This document shows positions 61,397 to 64,000 of a stretch of DNA of 64,000 nt, piece by piece. The notes below the pieces were generated by a model, which saw only the letters and a list, made by a program, of their open reading frames with translations, was not told the origin of the DNA and ran no database searches. The position numbers were made by a program, and so were the translations under genes. This DNA is from Novipirellula sp052161655 (GTDB lineage: Bacteria > Planctomycetota > Planctomycetia > Pirellulales > Pirellulaceae): positions 9,114,001-9,178,000 of the forward strand of contig NZ_CP197418.1 in assembly GCF_052161655.1 (NCBI RefSeq). The letters run 5' to 3'. The stretch's first letter is position 1. The number at the start of each line of letters is the position of its first letter.

Positions 61397-61477
61397 GGAT
61401 CTTTAGCAAGATCCACTACCGGAAACTCGTGAAGACAGGAAACGTGCGAACGCAGGATCTTTAGCAAGATCCACTAC
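61397..61477. repeat. Two direct copies of a GGATCTT hairpin
   Basis: The same 23-bp sequence, ggatctttagcaagatcc then actac, occurs at 61397-61419 and 61455-61477. Each folds as GGATCTT-tagc-AAGATCC. Read on the minus strand each begins GTAGTGGATCTT, i.e. a GTAG head followed by a palindrome. Confidence 0.85.
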
Positions 61478-61607
61478 GGGAGGCTTGCGAATGAATGAAC
61501 CGACTTCGGAGACGTCGCGCGACTGTGTTTTCTCCGAAGTCAGACTGCGATAGACTAGATGCAACCGTTCCCTTACCCCCGACCAAGATCAAATTGGATT
61601 TAACGCG

Positions 61608-62156
61608 ATGAGCCGTGCTTTATTGGTGATTGATGTTCAGCAAGAGTATTTTGATGGCGCGCTGCCGGTGACCTATCCAGTCGGTCATCTCGATCAAATC
61701 TTGCGGGTGATGGACGAAGCGAAACAAGCGGGCGTTCCGACCGCCGTGATTCGGCATCATCAGGCCGATCCTGAATCGCCGATCTTTCGGCTTAACTCCG
61801 ACGCATGGCAATTGCATCCCGAGGTCGAAAAGCGGCATCGCGATGTCTTGATCGACAAACAATTGCCAGGCTCGTTCACAAACACGAATCTGTCCGATTG
61901 GCTGAAGAAAGTTGATGCCGACACGGTGACGATCGCCGGTTACATGACACAAATGTGTTGTGACACGACGGCGCGTCAAGCGTTTCATCGTGGTTACAAA
62001 GTCGAGTTTCTGCGTGATGCAACTGGAACACTGGACGTTGCAAACGAAGCGGGATCGGTGACCGCCCAGCAGCTGCAAGACTCGATCTTGGTGTCGCAAC
62101 AGATGTTCATCAGCGAAGTGATCGCTACCGACGCATGGCTCGAACGACTGCGGTAA
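61608..62156 (+). CDS. Isochorismatase-family cysteine hydrolase
   Basis: 182 aa. The catalytic triad of the family is visible: Asp9 ('LLVIDVQQEYF'), Lys84 ('LIDKQLPGSF') and Cys117 or Cys118 ('AGYMTQMCCDTTARQAFHRG'). Members hydrolyse isochorismate, nicotinamide or other amides; the substrate is not readable from sequence. The urea/amide-type binding protein that follows about 200 bases downstream makes an amide substrate an attractive guess, nothing more. Confidence 0.88.
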   Translation: MSRALLVIDVQQEYFDGALPVTYPVGHLDQILRVMDEAKQAGVPTAVIRHHQADPESPIFRLNSDAWQLHPEVEKRHRDVLIDKQLPGSFTNTNLSDWLKKVDADTVTIAGYMTQMCCDTTARQAFHRGYKVEFLRDATGTLDVANEAGSVTAQQLQDSILVSQQMFISEVIATDAWLERLR

Positions 62157-62350
62157 ACGACACCGTACCCGAGGAATCCTGAGTGACCAGAGTTTTTTTG
62201 CGACAGCGTTTGCTGTGCCAGAGCCTAGCGATACGGCGAAGGATCGAGCGACTATACTAGTGAGCTATGGGGCAACGTCCGCCCGAAAACACTTGAGTCG
62301 CCTGTTCGATGGACTGTCGGTGGCCGTTTGCGCTCAAATGAAGGTTGTCG

Positions 62351-63637
62351 ATGAAACCGCCACATTTGAGGTGGCTCTTTCTCGCCATCCTCCTGCTCGC
62401 CATCGTCGCATTTGTCTTCGGGCGGTCTCGCTATTCCGACGCAAGTCGCCGGCCGATTCGCGTTGGAATTTTGCACTCCGAAACAGGCACCATGGCGGTC
62501 AGCGAATTGCCCGTTCGCGATGCAACGCTGATGGCAATCGAAGAAATCAACGCCAACGGCGGAATTCTTGGCCGCCCCATCGAAGCGGTCATCGCCGATG
62601 GAAAATCCGATGAGACAAACTTCGCGCAGCAGGCCGAACGGTTGATTCTAGAAGAAAAGGTGAGCGTCGTATTTGGCTGCTGGACCTCGGCTAGCCGCAA
62701 GACCGTACGTCCTCTTTTTGAACGCTACCAGCATCTATTGTTCTATCCCGTCCAATACGAAGGACTCGAGCAATCACCAAACATTGTCTATACGGGCACA
62801 ACTCCGAATCAACAAATCCTTCCAGCAGTAAAATGGTGTTTCGATGAACTTGGGTCCAAGACCGTTTTTTTGGTGGGTTCGGACTATGTCTTCCCTCGTA
62901 CGGTAAATAACATCATCCGGACTCAGATTAGCGCGTTAAGTGGCGAAGTCGTCGGCGAAGAATACATGCTGCTCGGCAGTGAGCAGGCCGACTTGATTGT
63001 CGAAAAGATTGTCGCCAAGCAACCGGATCTGATTTTGAACACGTTGAACGGCAACAGCAACGATGCGTTTTTCGCGGCGCTGCGTTCGGCAGGCATCTCT
63101 TCCCGCGACATTCCCACGATGTCGTTCAGCATTGCCGAAGTCGAGTTGCAGAGCATGCAGAACGATCAGATGGCCGGCGACTACGCCGCGTGGACCTATT
63201 TCCAAAGTATTGAGAGCGAACAGAACACCAAGTTTGTGAAGCGATTCCAAGACCGATTTGGCGACGACCGCGTGACCGATGACCCGATCGAAGCAGGCTA
63301 CTTTGGCGTCCACTTGTGGAAGCAAGCCGTTGAAGACGCGGGCACCGACGACCCGACTACGGTACGATCCAAACTCGGCAACCAGAGCTATCCAGCACCG
63401 CAAGGCATCGTCTCGATTGACCCTGAAACTCACCACACTTGGAAAACGCTTCGGATTGGACGCATCGGAAAAGATGGCCAATTCGACGTCGTTTGGACCT
63501 CGGACTATCCCGTACGCCCGGTTACGTTTCCGATCTATCAATCGCGTGAACGGTGGGAACGGTTTCTCGAGCAGATGTTTTTAGATTGGGGGCACAGTTG
63601 GTCTAACTCCGCTGACTCGGAGAACGTCAACCTATGA
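62351..63637 (+). CDS. UrtA/AmiC-type substrate-binding protein
   Basis: 428 aa from the ATG at 62351 (AAGG six bases upstream). One N-terminal hydrophobic segment ('WLFLAILLLAIVAFVF') exports or anchors it. The rest is a type-I periplasmic-binding fold of the urea/short-chain amide group: 'IRVGILHSETGTMAVSELPV', 'AIEEINANGGILGRPIE', 'VSVVFGCWTSASRKTVRPLF' and 'LLFYPVQYEGLEQSPNIVYT'. No transporter permease or ATPase follows; instead its stop overlaps the start of a membrane sensor gene (ATGA), so it more likely serves as the ligand-sensing partner of that protein than as a transport component. Confidence 0.9.
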   Translation: MKPPHLRWLFLAILLLAIVAFVFGRSRYSDASRRPIRVGILHSETGTMAVSELPVRDATLMAIEEINANGGILGRPIEAVIADGKSDETNFAQQAERLILEEKVSVVFGCWTSASRKTVRPLFERYQHLLFYPVQYEGLEQSPNIVYTGTTPNQQILPAVKWCFDELGSKTVFLVGSDYVFPRTVNNIIRTQISALSGEVVGEEYMLLGSEQADLIVEKIVAKQPDLILNTLNGNSNDAFFAALRSAGISSRDIPTMSFSIAEVELQSMQNDQMAGDYAAWTYFQSIESEQNTKFVKRFQDRFGDDRVTDDPIEAGYFGVHLWKQAVEDAGTDDPTTVRSKLGNQSYPAPQGIVSIDPETHHTWKTLRIGRIGKDGQFDVVWTSDYPVRPVTFPIYQSRERWERFLEQMFLDWGHSWSNSADSENVNL

Positions 63638-64000
63638 TTTCTCGCCGTCTACTATCCCGATTGATTGCATGGTTCTTGGTGATCTCGCTTGCTCCGTTGG
63701 CCATCGTCGCTTCGTTGGCCCACTTTAGTGCGGAACATGCGCTGCGAAACCAGATCCAGAATCATTTGTGGGCCGCTGCGGATAGCAAGTCGCTGCAAAT
63801 CTATGACTTTTTCCAAGAACGCATCGACGATGTCACAACGTTGGCCCAGACTCCTGATGTCGCCGATGCACTGGAGGTTCTCTCGACCGCGAACGACAAC
63901 CCAGACGATGCGATCACAGCAGGAGCCAATTTACGTAAGTTGTCAAAGTCGTATCTTGAGCGCGGTGGGTACACGGACCTGTACCTCGTTTCCAGTAGTG
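63634..64000 (+). CDS. Membrane sensor protein, N-terminal part (cut by window end)
   Basis: 122 codons visible. A basic start MISRRLLSRLIAWFLVISLA leads into a membrane helix, then an extracytoplasmic domain ('HALRNQIQNHLWAAADSKSL', 'LQIYDFFQERIDDVTTLAQT'), of the dCache/helical type seen in histidine kinases and chemoreceptors. The kinase or other output domain would lie beyond 64000. Its ATG shares bases with the TGA of the binding-protein gene, which implies coupled translation and a joint signalling role. Confidence 0.75.
   Translation, partial: MISRRLLSRLIAWFLVISLAPLAIVASLAHFSAEHALRNQIQNHLWAAADSKSLQIYDFFQERIDDVTTLAQTPDVADALEVLSTANDNPDDAITAGANLRKLSKSYLERGGYTDLYLVSSS

Overview
The window looks like chromosomal DNA of a planctomycete, most probably a Rhodopirellula-like member of the Pirellulales. 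The evidence is a set of families typical of that group: SHD1 (SLA1 homology) domains, paired TIGR03000 domains on a Gly/Ser-rich protein, DUF1080, ThuA-like and BNR/sialidase secreted proteins, an HTTM protein, many Sec/Tat-exported products, and long intergenic spacers full of palindromic repeats. Base composition is moderate to slightly GC-rich by eye. I saw no rRNA, tRNA or CRISPR array, and no intact transposase gene.

Layout. 0-5.8 kb: secreted ThuA-like protein, a three-gene minus-strand group with TadG-like and TadE-like proteins, an unrecognised cytosolic protein, and a UbiA prenyltransferase. 6-19.5 kb: a DUF58 protein, a large secreted glycoside-hydrolase-like protein, two adjacent and related secreted propeller/SHD1 proteins, a secreted helical protein, a Tat-exported cupin-like protein and a small membrane protein. 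19.6-28.3 kb: LysR regulator, gltB, gltD and a methyltransferase. 28.3-34.6 kb: after a 125-bp hairpin repeat array comes a minus-strand operon of exported sulfur-related proteins (CstB-like metallo-beta-lactamase/rhodanese, SoxB/5'-nucleotidase-like phosphoesterase, DsrE-like protein, membrane-anchored thioredoxin). A divergent ArsR-rhodanese regulator faces it, with two matching operator-like palindromes between them. 34.6-44.9 kb: a NarL-type and an NtrC-type response regulator, a sialidase-like protein, uvrB, a ComEA-like helix-hairpin-helix protein, nadC and an exopolysaccharide priming sugar transferase. 44.9-56 kb: HTTM protein with a partner, TIGR03000 protein, exported PCMT, Ppx/GppA-HD protein, HAD phosphatase, DUF1080 protein and ilvD. 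56-61 kb: accessory-looking DNA with attC-like sites around an HNH gene, a repeat cluster, a membrane/TPR protein, and a tight three-gene HNH operon behind a duplicated Shine-Dalgarno. 61.6-64 kb: isochorismatase-family hydrolase, a UrtA/AmiC-type binding protein, and the start of a translationally coupled sensor protein cut by the window end.

Two themes stand out. First, the 28.9-34.6 kb locus reads as an envelope-localised persulfide/sulfane-sulfur handling system with its own thiol-sensing repressor candidate. Second, the spacers hold several families of small inverted-repeat elements, some inserted inside others. In one case the length arithmetic between two copies of the host element fits a 122-bp insertion plus a 6-bp GCTAGC duplication. 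Several of these palindromes begin with GTAG and end with CTAC, the head motif known from REP elements mobilised by REP-associated tyrosine transposases.
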